Shown here: positions 1 through 12,891 of the stretch, piece by piece
Position numbering within the stretch: the stretch's first letter is position 1
Layout: each line of letters begins with the position of its first letter
Assembly: GCF_900454025.1 (NCBI RefSeq)
Contig: NZ_UGQM01000001.1
Location: 2,790,001-2,854,000, forward strand
Source: Mycolicibacterium gilvum
GTDB lineage: Bacteria > Actinomycetota > Actinomycetes > Mycobacteriales > Mycobacteriaceae
Reading direction: 5' to 3'
Length of the DNA stretch: 64,000 nt
The notes under the pieces: model-generated
Told to the model about the DNA's origin: nothing
The model's input: the letters and a program-made list of their open reading frames with translations, nothing else
Databases searched by the model: none
Position numbers and translations under genes: made by a program

Positions 1-2
1 AC

Positions 3-3156
<3,154 letters not shown>

Positions 3157-3160
<4 letters not shown>

Positions 3161-3777
3161 CAAAGAAACTGGTCGTGCTCGATTACGGGTCGGGCAACCT
3201 GCGCTCGGCGCAGCGCGCACTGGAGCGTGTCGGCGCCGAGGTCGAGGTCACGGCCGACCCGGACGCCGCCGCCAACGCCGACGGGCTCGTCGTACCCGGG
3301 GTGGGCGCGTTCGAGGCGTGCATGACGGGGCTGCGCGGTATCGGCGGGGAGAAGATCATCGCCGACCGCCTGGCCGCGGGCCGGCCGGTGCTCGGTGTGT
3401 GCGTGGGCATGCAGATCCTGTTCGCGCGCGGCGTCGAGTTCGGGGTGGAGTCCACCGGGTGCGGCCAGTGGCCGGGCGCGGTGGTGCGACTCGATGCGCC
3501 GGTGGTGCCGCACATGGGCTGGAACGTCGTCGACGCACCGGCCTCCAGCGTGCTGTTCAAGGGCATGGACGCCGAGACCCGCTTCTACTTCGTGCACTCC
3601 TACGCCGCCCAGCAGTGGGAGGGTGATCCGTCGGCGCTGCTGACGTGGGCCACCCACCATGTGCCGTTTCTGGCCGCGGTCGAGAACGGACCGCTCTCGG
3701 CGACTCAGTTCCATCCCGAGAAGAGCGGCGACGCCGGCGCCGAATTACTGTCGAACTGGGTCGGGGCGCTAAGTTGA
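3157..3777 (+). CDS. hisH: Imidazole glycerol phosphate synthase, glutamine amidotransferase subunit
   Basis: HisH (206 aa) hydrolyses glutamine and channels ammonia to HisF. The type-1 amidotransferase triad is visible: the nucleophile Cys in GVCVGMQ and His/Glu in QFHPEKS. The N-terminus [11 protein letters not shown] is characteristic. GTG 3157 forms a GTGA overlap with the hisB stop. Its partner hisF lies two genes downstream, separated by priA and impA. Confidence 0.96.
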
Positions 3778-3782
3778 CCAGC

Positions 3783-4538
3783 GTGAATCCCGTGAATGCC
3801 TCTTCGAAGCTCATCCTGCTGCCCGCGGTCGACGTGGTCGAGGGTCGCGCCGTGCGACTCGTGCAGGGGCAGGCCGGCAGCGAGACCGAGTACGGGTCGG
3901 CGCTGGACGCGGCGATGCAATGGCAGAGCGACGGCGCCGAGTGGATCCATCTGGTCGATCTGGACGCCGCGTTCGGGCGAGGATCGAACCGTGAGCTGCT
4001 CGCCGATGTGGTCGGCCGTCTCGACGTGGCCGTGGAGTTGTCCGGCGGTATCCGCGACGACGAGTCGCTGGCCGCGGCGCTGGCGACCGGCTGCGCGCGG
4101 GTGAACCTCGGCACCGCCGCGCTGGAGAATCCGCAGTGGTGCGCGAAGGTCGTCGCCGAGCACGGCGAGAAGGTCGCCGTCGGGCTCGACGTCAAGATCG
4201 AAGACGGTCAGTACCGGTTGCGGGGCCGGGGCTGGGAGACCGACGGCGGCGATCTGTGGACCGTGCTGGAACGTCTTGACGGCGAAGGGTGTTCGCGTTT
4301 CGTGGTCACCGACGTGACCAAGGACGGAACCCTCAACGGACCCAACCTGGATCTGCTGGCCCAGGTGTGCGAGCGCACCGACGCCCCCGTCATCGCATCC
4401 GGCGGAGTGTCGAGTCTCGACGACCTGCGCGCGATCGCCACCCTGACCGATCGTGGGGTCGAGGGTGCGATCGTCGGAAAGGCGTTGTACGCGGGGCGGT
4501 TCACCCTGCCGCAGGCACTCGACGCGGTCCGGACGTGA
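3783..4538 (+). CDS. priA: Phosphoribosyl isomerase A (bifunctional HisA/TrpF)
   Basis: A (beta/alpha)8 isomerase that in actinobacteria acts on both ProFAR (histidine pathway) and phosphoribosyl anthranilate (tryptophan pathway). The 251-aa sequence is very close to mycobacterial PriA, with the N-terminal catalytic strand LLPAVDVV, the phosphate-binding SGGIRDD and the second catalytic aspartate in VVTDVTKDG. The trp operon in this window has no trpF, consistent with dual function. The start is uncertain: TTG 3774, GTG 3783 and GTG 3792 are all in frame before the conserved SSKLILLP. The 3' end overlaps the next gene by 4 bp. Confidence 0.94.
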   Translation: MNPVNASSKLILLPAVDVVEGRAVRLVQGQAGSETEYGSALDAAMQWQSDGAEWIHLVDLDAAFGRGSNRELLADVVGRLDVAVELSGGIRDDESLAAALATGCARVNLGTAALENPQWCAKVVAEHGEKVAVGLDVKIEDGQYRLRGRGWETDGGDLWTVLERLDGEGCSRFVVTDVTKDGTLNGPNLDLLAQVCERTDAPVIASGGVSSLDDLRAIATLTDRGVEGAIVGKALYAGRFTLPQALDAVRT

Positions 4539-5353
4539 CGCTCGACCGTTCGCAGCTGGTCGATCTGCTCACCACGGCGGCCGGTGTGCTCGACGGTGCG
4601 TCTGCCCAGTTCATCGACGGCCACCGGGCTGACTCGGCGGTGGCCAAGAAGGGCAACGACTTCGCCACCGAGGTCGACCTGGCGATCGAGCGGCGCGTGG
4701 TGGCCGAGCTGAACCGACTGACCGGCATCGGGGTGCACGGCGAGGAGTTCGGCGGTGAATCGCTGGAATCCGAGCAGGTCTGGGTGCTCGATCCGATCGA
4801 CGGCACGTTCAACTACGCGGCCGGGTTGCCGACGGCCGCGATACTGCTGGGTCTTCTGATCGACGGCGAACCGGTGCTCGGGCTGACGTGGCTGCCGTTC
4901 ATGGACCTGCGTTACACGGCGATCCTCGGCGAGCAGGTGCGGTGCAACGGCGCGCCACTGCCCGGGTTGGAACCGGTGAGCCTGGCCGAATCGATCGTCG
5001 GCACAGGCACGTTCAACATCGACTCGCGCGGACGCTATCCCGGCCGCTACCGCGTCAAGGTCCTGGAGAATCTCAGCCGGGAGTGCTCGCGGATGCGCAT
5101 GCACGGCGCCACCGGGGTCGACTTCGCCTACGTCGCCGCCGGAGTCCTGGGCGGGGCGATCAGCTTCGGCCACCACATCTGGGATCACGCCGCCGGGGTG
5201 GCGCTGGTGCGCGCCGCCGGGGGAGTCGTCACCGATCTGGACGGTGAACCGTGGACCGCGTCCTCACCGTCGGCGCTGGCCGCCGCACCCGGTGTGCACG
5301 AGGAGATTCTGCAGCTCCTGCGCGCGGCCGGTGATCCGAAGGACTACCTGTGA
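4535..5353 (+). CDS. impA: Inositol monophosphatase family protein (ImpA)
   Basis: A metal-dependent phosphatase of the IMPase superfamily, 272 aa. The metal site is clear: E in HGEEFGGES, then [12 protein letters not shown], and the C-terminal [10 protein letters not shown]. It lies inside the his operon between priA and hisF, with GTGA overlaps at both ends, the same position as impA (Rv1604) in M. tuberculosis. Members of this superfamily in other actinobacteria include histidinol-phosphate phosphatases (HisN type). Because HisB here lacks a phosphatase domain, this product is a candidate for the missing step, but that is inference from position. Inositol phosphate hydrolysis is the alternative. 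Confidence 0.92.
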   Translation: MTLDRSQLVDLLTTAAGVLDGASAQFIDGHRADSAVAKKGNDFATEVDLAIERRVVAELNRLTGIGVHGEEFGGESLESEQVWVLDPIDGTFNYAAGLPTAAILLGLLIDGEPVLGLTWLPFMDLRYTAILGEQVRCNGAPLPGLEPVSLAESIVGTGTFNIDSRGRYPGRYRVKVLENLSRECSRMRMHGATGVDFAYVAAGVLGGAISFGHHIWDHAAGVALVRAAGGVVTDLDGEPWTASSPSALAAAPGVHEEILQLLRAAGDPKDYL

Positions 5354-6135
5354 AGCCGGCGAGTGATGTCGCCACCCGGGTGATCCCGTGTCTGGACGTC
5401 GACGACGGCCGCGTGGTCAAGGGCGTGAACTTCGCGAATCTGCGTGACGCCGGGGATCCGGTCGAGCTGGCCGCCGCCTACGACGCCGAGGGCGCCGACG
5501 AGCTGACCTTCCTCGACGTCACCGCATCGTCCTCAGGCCGGTCCACGATGCTGGAGGTGGTGCGGCGCACCGCCGAGCAGGTCTTCATCCCGCTGACCGT
5601 CGGCGGCGGTGTGCGGTCGATCGCCGACGTCGACGTGCTGCTGCGTGCCGGCGCCGACAAGGTGTCGGTGAACACCGCCGCGATCGCGCGTCCGGAGTTG
5701 CTCGCCGAGTTGTCGCGGCAGTTCGGCTCGCAGTGCATCGTGCTGTCGGTCGACGCCCGCACCGTCCCGGAGGGATCCACGCCGACCACGTCGGGGTGGG
5801 AGGTCACCACGCACGGCGGTCGGCGCGGCACCGGCATCGACGCGGTCGAATGGGCTTCCCAGGGCGCCGAACTCGGCGTCGGCGAGATCCTGCTGAATTC
5901 GATGGACGCCGACGGGACGAAGGCGGGCTTCGATCTGAAGATGCTGCGTGCGGTGCGCGGCGCGGTGACCGTTCCGGTGATCGCGAGCGGGGGCGCAGGA
6001 GCGGTGGAGCACTTCGCGCCGGCCGTCTTCGCCGGTGCGGACGCGGTGCTGGCGGCGAGCGTGTTCCATTTCGGTGACCTGACCATCGGTGAGGTGAAGG
6101 CGGCGATGAAGGCCGAAGGGATTGTGGTGCGGTGA
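5350..6135 (+). CDS. hisF: Imidazole glycerol phosphate synthase, cyclase subunit
   Basis: HisF (261 aa) is the (beta/alpha)8 cyclase that joins ammonia from HisH to PRFAR. Catalytic aspartates are in [10 protein letters not shown] (near residue 14) and [11 protein letters not shown]. Phosphate-binding loops VGGGVRS and [11 protein letters not shown] are intact. GTG 5350 overlaps the impA stop and the hisF stop overlaps the hisI start, so it is tightly coupled within the operon. Confidence 0.97.
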   Translation: MKPASDVATRVIPCLDVDDGRVVKGVNFANLRDAGDPVELAAAYDAEGADELTFLDVTASSSGRSTMLEVVRRTAEQVFIPLTVGGGVRSIADVDVLLRAGADKVSVNTAAIARPELLAELSRQFGSQCIVLSVDARTVPEGSTPTTSGWEVTTHGGRRGTGIDAVEWASQGAELGVGEILLNSMDADGTKAGFDLKMLRAVRGAVTVPVIASGGAGAVEHFAPAVFAGADAVLAASVFHFGDLTIGEVKAAMKAEGIVVR

Positions 6136-6479
6136 GTCTGGATCCCACGATCGCGGCCCGTCTGAAGCGCAATGCCGACGGTCTGTTCACCGCGGTGGTG
6201 CAGGAGCGCGGGTCGGGTGATGTCCTGATGGTCGCGTGGATGGACGACGATGCGCTGGCCCGCACCCTGGAAACCCGTGAGGCGACGTACTTCTCGCGCT
6301 CGCGCGGCGAGCAGTGGATCAAGGGCAGGACTTCAGGGCACACGCAGCACGTGCACTCGGTGCGGCTGGACTGTGACGGTGACACCGTGCTGCTCGTGGT
6401 CGACCAGGTCGGCGGCGCGTGCCACACCGGCGATCACTCGTGCTTCGACGCCGATCTGTTGCTCGACCCCGAGGCTTAG
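6132..6479 (+). CDS. hisI: Phosphoribosyl-AMP cyclohydrolase
   Basis: HisI (115 aa) opens the adenine ring of PR-AMP. It is a single-domain protein with no fused HisE pyrophosphohydrolase. Zinc-binding and active-site motifs are present: [11 protein letters not shown], the DCDGDTVLL aspartates, and Cys/His in [11 protein letters not shown]. The GTG start overlaps the hisF stop. It is the last gene of the his operon. The 89 bases that follow hold no convincing gene. Confidence 0.96.
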   Translation: MSLDPTIAARLKRNADGLFTAVVQERGSGDVLMVAWMDDDALARTLETREATYFSRSRGEQWIKGRTSGHTQHVHSVRLDCDGDTVLLVVDQVGGACHTGDHSCFDADLLLDPEA

Positions 6480-6568
6480 CCCTCCCGGCGGGGCGTCGAG
6501 TCTGAACATATCGGCGAGAATTGAGCCGCCGATGAGTAACAGCCTCAGAGTCGGCGAGCGGTCAGCAC

Positions 6569-7363
6569 CTAGATGATGCGTGACGCCTTGGCCCGCGCGG
6601 TCCAGCGGCCTTCGTCGTAGCCGACCACCACGGGATGCGCGAACGCCTCCGACACCGTCTCGGTGGTGATGGTCTCGCGGGCCGGGCCACTGGCCACGGT
6701 GCGGCCGTCGGCGATCAGCAGCGCATGGGTCGTCGAGGTCGGCAGTTCCTCGAGATGGTGCGTCACCAGGATGGACGCCACTTCGGGGTGGGTCTGGTCC
6801 AGGGAGTCGATGGTCTCCAGAAGCTGTTCGCGCGCAGCCACATCGAGCCCGGTGGACGGCTCGTCGAGCAGCAGTAGGCGAGGCTCGGCGATCAGTGCGC
6901 GGGCGATCAGGGTGCGGCCGCGCTCACCCTGGGACAGCGTCGGCCACACGTCGTCGGCCTTGTGGGACAACCCGACTGCGGAGATCATCGCGTCGGCGCG
7001 TGCGTTCTCCTCGTCGGAGGCCGTCCACCGCATCGGAGTGTCGATCGTCGCGGTGATCCCGGTCATCACGACCTCGCGGACCGTCAGCGAGTACTGCAGC
7101 TGATGGCGCGGATTCACGTGGCCGATGGAGTGCCGCAGCCGGGACAGATCCACCCGACCCATCTGCTCACCGAGGATCCGCACCGTGCCCGACGTCGGGA
7201 ACAGGACCGCGGCGCAGAATCCCAGCAGCGTGCTCTTGCCCGCGCCGTTGGGACCGAGCAGCGCCCAGTGCTCACCCGCGCCGACGGTCAGCGAGATGCC
7301 GTCGATGATGCGTGTGCCGTTGCGGCGGAACGTCACATCGGAGAGTTCCAGAACTGCGGTCAC
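6569..7363 (-). CDS. ABC transporter ATP-binding protein (orphan)
   Basis: A complete ABC ATPase of 264 aa: Walker A GPNGAGKS, Q-loop region, signature LSQGERGR, Walker B LLLLDEPSTGLD and a switch histidine in VTHHLEEL. The frame is open upstream to 7687, but that extension is a shadow of bcp. The GTG start at 7363 overlaps the bcp stop (GTGA), so the two are co-transcribed. No permease or binding protein is adjacent, so the substrate is unknown. It could be a soluble ABC protein or an ATPase shared with a distant permease. Confidence 0.9.
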   Translation of the reverse strand: MTAVLELSDVTFRRNGTRIIDGISLTVGAGEHWALLGPNGAGKSTLLGFCAAVLFPTSGTVRILGEQMGRVDLSRLRHSIGHVNPRHQLQYSLTVREVVMTGITATIDTPMRWTASDEENARADAMISAVGLSHKADDVWPTLSQGERGRTLIARALIAEPRLLLLDEPSTGLDVAAREQLLETIDSLDQTHPEVASILVTHHLEELPTSTTHALLIADGRTVASGPARETITTETVSEAFAHPVVVGYDEGRWTARAKASRII

Positions 7364-7824
7364 CGCGCGCGCAGCACCTCGAGCGCCTTGTCGGCGTGGG
7401 TGTCCATGCTGAACTCGCTGGCGATGACCTCGAGCACGGTGCGGTCGGTGTCGATGACGAACGTGGTCCGTTTCACCGGCATGAACTTGCCGAGCAGTCC
7501 GCGCTTGACGCCGAACTGGGCGGCGACCGTGCCCTCGGTGTCCGAGAGTAGGGGATAGTCGAAGTTCTGCTTGTCGGCGAACTGTGCCTGCTTGTCGACG
7601 GGGTCGGCGCTGATGCCGACCCGGGTGGCACCCACCGCGGCGAACTCGGCGGCGAGGTCGCGGAAGTGGCAGGCCTCCTTGGTGCACCCCGGGGTCATCG
7701 CCGCCGGGTAGAAGAACAGCACGACGGGGCCGTCGGCCAGAAGCCCGGTCAACGTCCTGGTGGTCCCCGTCTGGTCCGGGAGTTCGAACTCGGTCACGCG
7801 ATCGCCACGATTCACGATCTCCAC
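7360..7824 (-). CDS. bcp: Thiol peroxidase / bacterioferritin comigratory protein
   Basis: An atypical 2-Cys peroxiredoxin (154 aa) that reduces hydroperoxides. The peroxidatic cysteine lies in TPGCTKEAC (Cys47) and the resolving cysteine is Cys52, the usual Bcp spacing. It corresponds to bcpB (Rv1608c), which sits beside trpE in M. tuberculosis too. It starts with GTG 7824, only 23 bp from the divergent trpE start, and its stop overlaps the downstream ABC ATPase. Confidence 0.95.
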   Translation of the reverse strand: MEIVNRGDRVTEFELPDQTGTTRTLTGLLADGPVVLFFYPAAMTPGCTKEACHFRDLAAEFAAVGATRVGISADPVDKQAQFADKQNFDYPLLSDTEGTVAAQFGVKRGLLGKFMPVKRTTFVIDTDRTVLEVIASEFSMDTHADKALEVLRAR

Positions 7825-7847
7825 GGTACTTCTGAGACGATTACCGG

Positions 7848-9374
7848 GTGCAGACGACCGCCGATCTCTCCGTGACGACGTCGCGTGAGGACTTCCGGAC
7901 GCTGGCCGCCGAGCACCGCGTGGTCCCGGTGACCCGCAAGGTGCTCGCCGACAGCGAGACGCCGCTGTCGGCGTATCGCAAGCTCGCCGCCAACCGGCCC
8001 GGAACCTTCCTGCTGGAGTCGGCGGAGAACGGCCGGTCGTGGTCGCGATGGTCGTTCATCGGCGCGGGCGCCCCGTCGGCGTTGACGGTCCGCGACGGCG
8101 AGGCCGTCTGGCTCGGGGTCATCCCGCAGGACGCGCCCGCCGGGGGTGACCCGCTGCAGGCGCTCAGGACCACGCTGACGCTGCTGGAGACCGCCGCACT
8201 GCCCGGCCTGCCGCCGCTGTCCTCGGGTCTGGTCGGTTTCTTCGCCTACGACCTGGTCCGCCGGCTGGAACGGCTGCCGGAGCTGACCGTCGACGACCTC
8301 GGCCTGCCGGACATGATGCTGCTGCTGGCCACCGACATCGCGGCGGTCGACCACCACGAGGGCACGATCACGTTGATCGCGAACGCGGTCAACTGGAACG
8401 GCACCGACGAACGCGTCGACGAGGCCTACGACGACGCGGTGGCGCGTCTGGACGTGATGACCGCGGCGCTCGCCGAGCCGCTGGCGTCGACGGTCGCGAC
8501 GTTCCGCAGGCCCGCGCCGCAGCCCCGTGCGCAGCTCAGCGTCGACGAGTACACCGCGATCGTCGACAAACTGGTCGGCGACATCGAGGCCGGTGAGGCC
8601 TTCCAGGTGGTGCCGTCGCAACGGTTCGAAATGGACACTGCCGCAGACCCGCTCGATGTGTACCGGATGCTGCGGGTCACCAACCCGAGCCCGTACATGT
8701 ACCTGCTCAATGTGCCGGATCACGATGGGGGACTGGACTTCTCGATCGTCGGATCGAGCCCCGAAGCGCTCGTCACCGTCAAGGACGGGCGCGCGACGAC
8801 CCACCCGATCGCCGGTACCCGGTGGCGCGGCGACACCGAAGAGGAGGACATCCTCCTGGAGAAGGAGTTGCTCTCCGACGAGAAAGAACGCGCCGAGCAT
8901 CTGATGCTCGTCGATCTCGGCCGCAACGATCTGGGCCGGGTCTGCCGGCCGGGCACCGTCAAGGTTGAGGACTACAGCCACATCGAGCGCTACAGCCACG
9001 TCATGCACCTGGTGTCGACGGTGACCGGGCTGCTCGCCGACGGCAGGTCCGCCCTCGACGCGGTGACGGCGTGCTTCCCGGCGGGAACGTTGTCGGGGGC
9101 GCCGAAGGTGCGGGCCATGGAGCTCATCGAGGAGGTCGAGAAAACCCGTCGCGGCCTGTACGGCGGCGTGCTCGGCTATCTCGACTTCGCGGGCAACGCC
9201 GACTTCGCGATCGCGATCCGGACGGCCCTGATGCGCGACGGCACGGCCTATGTGCAGGCCGGCGGCGGCGTCGTCGCCGACTCTAACGGCCCGTACGAAT
9301 ACAACGAGTCCGCCAACAAGGCGCGTGCGGTGCTGGCCGCGATCGCCGCGGCGGAGACGCTGAGCGAGCCGTGA
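7848..9374 (+). CDS. trpE: Anthranilate synthase component I
   Basis: TrpE (508 aa) makes anthranilate from chorismate with ammonia from a TrpG partner that is not in this window. The N-terminal feedback site [16 protein letters not shown] contains the LLES motif of tryptophan-sensitive enzymes. The chorismate-binding domain follows, with [33 protein letters not shown] and the C-terminal [10 protein letters not shown]. The GTG start lies 23 bp from divergent bcp, leaving no space for a trp leader peptide. The stop overlaps the next gene. Confidence 0.97.
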   Translation: MQTTADLSVTTSREDFRTLAAEHRVVPVTRKVLADSETPLSAYRKLAANRPGTFLLESAENGRSWSRWSFIGAGAPSALTVRDGEAVWLGVIPQDAPAGGDPLQALRTTLTLLETAALPGLPPLSSGLVGFFAYDLVRRLERLPELTVDDLGLPDMMLLLATDIAAVDHHEGTITLIANAVNWNGTDERVDEAYDDAVARLDVMTAALAEPLASTVATFRRPAPQPRAQLSVDEYTAIVDKLVGDIEAGEAFQVVPSQRFEMDTAADPLDVYRMLRVTNPSPYMYLLNVPDHDGGLDFSIVGSSPEALVTVKDGRATTHPIAGTRWRGDTEEEDILLEKELLSDEKERAEHLMLVDLGRNDLGRVCRPGTVKVEDYSHIERYSHVMHLVSTVTGLLADGRSALDAVTACFPAGTLSGAPKVRAMELIEEVEKTRRGLYGGVLGYLDFAGNADFAIAIRTALMRDGTAYVQAGGGVVADSNGPYEYNESANKARAVLAAIAAAETLSEP

Positions 9375-9952
9375 TCCGGATCGCGCAGCTCCTTCTGATC
9401 CTCGCCGCGGCGGGGCTCTGGGCGGCGTCGCGGATGACGTGGGTGCAGATCAGTTCCTTCGACGGTCTCGGGCAGCCGAAGACCACGGACCTGTCCGGAG
9501 CCACCTGGTCGACCGCGCTCGTTCCGCTGGCGCTGCTGATCCTGGCGGCGGCGGTCGCGGCGCTGGCCGTGCGCGGGTGGCCGTTGCGGATCCTGGCGGT
9601 GCTGGTGGCCGCCGCGAGCGCCGGCATGGGTTATCTGGCGATCAGCCTGTGGGTGGTCGCCGATGTGGCTGTGCGCGCCGCACGGTTGGCCGAGGTGCCG
9701 GTGGCCGATCTGCTCGACACGCAGCGCGACTACGTCGGCGCGGTGATCACCCTGATCGCGGCCGCGTTGTCGCTGGTGGGTGCCGTCGTGATGATGCGGT
9801 CGGCCGCGCGCGGGCGCGCCGAGACCGCGCGCTACACCCGCCGACCCGCCGCCGAGGCACCGACCGAGGCGTCGGCGATGTCGGAGCGGATGATCTGGGA
9901 TGCGCTCGATGAGGGACGCGATCCGACCAATCCCGACAACAAGGGGCGGTGA
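9371..9952 (+). CDS. Trp-operon associated membrane protein (TIGR02234 type)
   Basis: A 193-aa integral membrane protein found between trpE and trpC in actinobacteria (Rv1610 counterpart). Roughly four hydrophobic segments are visible: about residues 4-20, 50-70, 75-98 and 135-155. A charged cytoplasmic tail ends in [18 protein letters not shown] 9371 is coupled to trpE by a GTGA overlap. The family is conserved by position with trp genes, but no biochemical role is known to me. A role in tryptophan or precursor handling is only a guess from context. Confidence 0.9.
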   Translation: MIRIAQLLLILAAAGLWAASRMTWVQISSFDGLGQPKTTDLSGATWSTALVPLALLILAAAVAALAVRGWPLRILAVLVAAASAGMGYLAISLWVVADVAVRAARLAEVPVADLLDTQRDYVGAVITLIAAALSLVGAVVMMRSAARGRAETARYTRRPAAEAPTEASAMSERMIWDALDEGRDPTNPDNKGR

Positions 9953-10024
9953 CAACTCATGGCGCGGTGGCGACTACCCTTCGGGGTGCATCGAAAGGCC
10001 GTCTGGGGAAGGGAAGGGGCGCCC

Positions 10025-10843
10025 ATGGGTTCGGCGACCGTCCTCGATTCCATCCTCGAGGGAGTGCGCGCTGACGTCGCTGCCCGCGAGGCTGTCGTCA
10101 GCTTGGCCGAGGTCAAAGCGAGAGCTGAGCGCGCGCCTGCGCCGCTCGACGTCATGGCCGCGCTTCGCGCGCCGGGCATCGCGGTGATCGCCGAGGTGAA
10201 GCGGGCCAGCCCGTCACGCGGCGAGCTGGCGTCGATCGCCGATCCCGCCGAACTGGCCAGCGCCTACGAGAGCGGCGGAGCGCGCGCGATCAGCGTGCTG
10301 ACCGAGCAGCGCCGCTTCAACGGATCGCTCGACGACCTGGACGCGGTCCGCGCGGCGGTGTCGATTCCGGTGCTGCGCAAGGACTTCATCGTCCGGCCCT
10401 ACCAGATCCACGAGGCGCGGGCGCACGGCGCCGATCTGCTGCTGCTCATCGTGGCGGCGCTGGAGCAGCCCGCCCTGGAGTCGCTGCTGGAACGCACCGA
10501 GTCTCTCGGGATGACCGCGCTGGTCGAGGTGCACACCGAGGAAGAGGCGGATCGCGCACTGCAGGCGGGTGCCTCGCTCATCGGCGTGAACGCTCGCAAC
10601 CTCAAGACCCTTGAGGTCGACAGGGACTGCTTCGCGCGCATCGCGCCGGGTCTGCCCACCAACGTGATCAAGATCGCCGAGTCGGGCGTGCGCGGTACCG
10701 CCGACCTGCTCGCCTACGCCGGGGCCGGCGCCGACGGTGTTCTCGTCGGCGAGGGCCTGGTGACCAGCGGCGACCCGCGCAGCGCGGTGGCCGACCTGGT
10801 GACCGCCGGTACCCATCCGTCCTGCCCGAAACCCGCTCGCTAA
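10025..10843 (+). CDS. trpC: Indole-3-glycerol phosphate synthase
   Basis: TrpC (272 aa) closes the indole ring. The catalytic lysine and glutamate are in [13 protein letters not shown], with KDFIV and the phosphate loop [12 protein letters not shown] further on. ATG 10025 is chosen over the longer frame starting at 9959 because it has a purine-rich RBS (GGGAAGGGG), and the sequence from [11 protein letters not shown] aligns with the known mycobacterial N-terminus. It is monofunctional, not fused to trpF. It follows the membrane protein after 72 bp and abuts trpB with no gap. Confidence 0.96.
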   Translation: MGSATVLDSILEGVRADVAAREAVVSLAEVKARAERAPAPLDVMAALRAPGIAVIAEVKRASPSRGELASIADPAELASAYESGGARAISVLTEQRRFNGSLDDLDAVRAAVSIPVLRKDFIVRPYQIHEARAHGADLLLLIVAALEQPALESLLERTESLGMTALVEVHTEEEADRALQAGASLIGVNARNLKTLEVDRDCFARIAPGLPTNVIKIAESGVRGTADLLAYAGAGADGVLVGEGLVTSGDPRSAVADLVTAGTHPSCPKPAR

Positions 10844-12106
10844 GTGGTCGATTTCGCCGGCCCCGACCTGCCGCGCGCCAGCGCCGCGGTCGCTGAGCCC
10901 ACCCCGCACGACCCCGACGCCCGAGGCCACTTCGGCGCCTACGGCGGACGGTTGGTTCCCGAGGCGCTGATGGCGGTTATCGAGGAGGTGACCGCGGCGT
11001 ATGAGAAGGCACGCAGCGACCAGACGTTCCTCGATGAACTCGACCGCCTGCAACGCCACTACACCGGCCGCCCGTCACCGCTCTACGAAGCCGAACGGCT
11101 CAGCGAGCACGCGGGCGGTGCGCGGATCTTCCTGAAACGAGAAGACCTCAACCACACCGGATCTCACAAGATCAACAACGTGCTGGGGCAGGCGCTGCTG
11201 GCCAAGCAGATGGGCAAGACCCGGGTCATCGCCGAGACCGGTGCCGGGCAGCACGGCGTGGCGACCGCGACCGCGTGCGCGCTGCTGGGCCTGGAATGTG
11301 TCATCTACATGGGCGCGGTGGACACCGCCCGACAGGCGCTGAACGTGGCCAGGATGCGTCTGCTCGGAGCCTCGGTGGTGTCCGTCGAGTCGGGCTCGAA
11401 GACGTTGAAGGACGCCATCAACGAGACGTTCCGGGACTGGGTCGCCGACGCCGACAACACGTACTACTGCTTCGGCACGGCGGCCGGACCGCACCCGTTC
11501 CCGATGATGGTGCGCGACTTCCAGCGCGTCATCGGGATGGAAGCCCGTGCGCAGATGCTCGATCAGGCGGGACGCCTGCCCGACGCCGTCGTCGCCTGTG
11601 TCGGAGGCGGATCGAACGCGATCGGGATCTTCCACGCGTTCATCGACGACCCGGGCGTCGACCTGATCGGGTACGAGGCGGCGGGCGACGGCGTCGAAAC
11701 CGGACGTCACGCCGCGACGTTCACCGGCGGATCGCCCGGCGCGTTCCAGGGCTCGTTCTCGTACCTGTTGCAGGACGAGGACGGACAGACCATCGAATCC
11801 CATTCGATCTCAGCAGGTTTGGACTATCCCGGTGTCGGGCCGGAGCACGCGCTGCTCAAGGACGTGGGTCGTGCGCGGTATCTTCCGATCACCGACAGCG
11901 AGGCGATGGACGCGCTGTCGCTGTTGAGCCGTACCGAAGGCATCATCCCGGCCATCGAGTCCGCGCATGCGATCGCCGGAGCGCTCAAGCTCGGCGTCGA
12001 GCGGGGCCCCGGAACGGTGATCTTGGTCAACCTGTCTGGTCGGGGCGACAAGGACGTCGAGACGGCGGCGAAGTGGTTCGGTCTGATGGAGGACGGGGCA
12101 CGATGA
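10844..12106 (+). CDS. trpB: Tryptophan synthase beta chain
   Basis: TrpB (420 aa) condenses indole with serine using PLP. The PLP lysine is in [10 protein letters not shown] (Lys109) and the phosphate-binding loop is GGGSNAIG. The start is GTG 10844, directly abutting the trpC TAA. The N-terminal 25 residues are variable before the conserved [14 protein letters not shown]. It ends in an ATGA overlap with trpA, so the alpha and beta chains are coupled for stoichiometric synthesis. Confidence 0.97.
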   Translation: MVDFAGPDLPRASAAVAEPTPHDPDARGHFGAYGGRLVPEALMAVIEEVTAAYEKARSDQTFLDELDRLQRHYTGRPSPLYEAERLSEHAGGARIFLKREDLNHTGSHKINNVLGQALLAKQMGKTRVIAETGAGQHGVATATACALLGLECVIYMGAVDTARQALNVARMRLLGASVVSVESGSKTLKDAINETFRDWVADADNTYYCFGTAAGPHPFPMMVRDFQRVIGMEARAQMLDQAGRLPDAVVACVGGGSNAIGIFHAFIDDPGVDLIGYEAAGDGVETGRHAATFTGGSPGAFQGSFSYLLQDEDGQTIESHSISAGLDYPGVGPEHALLKDVGRARYLPITDSEAMDALSLLSRTEGIIPAIESAHAIAGALKLGVERGPGTVILVNLSGRGDKDVETAAKWFGLMEDGAR

Positions 12107-12891
12107 GCCGGCTGGCCGGGCTGTTCGACTCCTGCCGTGCCGAGGGCCGTTCGGGGCTGATCGGCTATCTGCCCACCGGGTTTCCGGATGTCGACACGTC
12201 GATCCAGGCGATGGTCGCGCTGGTCGAGTCTGGCTGCGACATCGTCGAGGTGGGTGTCGCATACTCGGACCCCGGCATGGACGGTCCGGTCATCGCGGCG
12301 GCGACCGAAGTCGCGCTGCGCGGCGGCGTCCGGGTGCACGACGCGTTCCGCGCTGTCGAGGCGATCAGCAATGCCGGCGGCAAGGCGGTCGTAATGACGT
12401 ACTGGAATCCGGTGTTGCGCAAGGGAGTCGACACGTTCGCCCGTGACCTGGCGTCGGCAGGCGGGCTCGGGTTGATCACGCCGGACCTGATCCCCGACGA
12501 GGCCGACGACTGGTTCGCCGCCTCCGAGGCACACGATCTGGACCGGATCTTCCTGGTGGCCCCGTCGTCGACGCCGGAGCGTCTCGCCGAGACGGTGCAG
12601 GCGTCCCGCGGATTCGTCTACGCGGCGTCCACGATGGGCGTCACCGGCGCACGCGACGCGGTGTCCAACGCCGCGCCGGAGCTCGTCGCGCGCGTGAAGG
12701 CCATCTCGGACATCCCGGTCGGTGTGGGGCTGGGCGTGCGCTCCCGTGAGCAGGCAGCAGAGATCGGCGCCTACGCCGACGGCGTCATCGTCGGATCGGC
12801 ACTGGTGTCGGCGCTCAAGGAGGGCATCCCCGCGGTGCGCTCGCTGACAGCGGAACTTGCAGACGGCGTACGGCAGAGGATCACTGCGTGA
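12103..12891 (+). CDS. trpA: Tryptophan synthase alpha chain
   Basis: TrpA (262 aa) cleaves indole-3-glycerol phosphate and passes indole to TrpB. The catalytic glutamate and aspartate regions are [18 protein letters not shown] and [11 protein letters not shown]. The phosphate site GVGLGVRS is present. ATG 12103 overlaps the trpB stop, and the stop overlaps the GTG of lgt, so lgt is translated from the trp transcript. The same order occurs in M. tuberculosis. Confidence 0.97.
   Translation: MSRLAGLFDSCRAEGRSGLIGYLPTGFPDVDTSIQAMVALVESGCDIVEVGVAYSDPGMDGPVIAAATEVALRGGVRVHDAFRAVEAISNAGGKAVVMTYWNPVLRKGVDTFARDLASAGGLGLITPDLIPDEADDWFAASEAHDLDRIFLVAPSSTPERLAETVQASRGFVYAASTMGVTGARDAVSNAAPELVARVKAISDIPVGVGLGVRSREQAAEIGAYADGVIVGSALVSALKEGIPAVRSLTAELADGVRQRITA

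Noticed and set aside
6480..6568. Small gene or terminator after hisI
   Set aside because: Only a very short frame with no RBS and a weak 6-bp inverted repeat. Nothing can be supported.
7825..7847. trp attenuator or leader peptide before trpE
   Set aside because: Only 23 bp separate the bcp and trpE starts, too short for a leader peptide and alternative hairpins.
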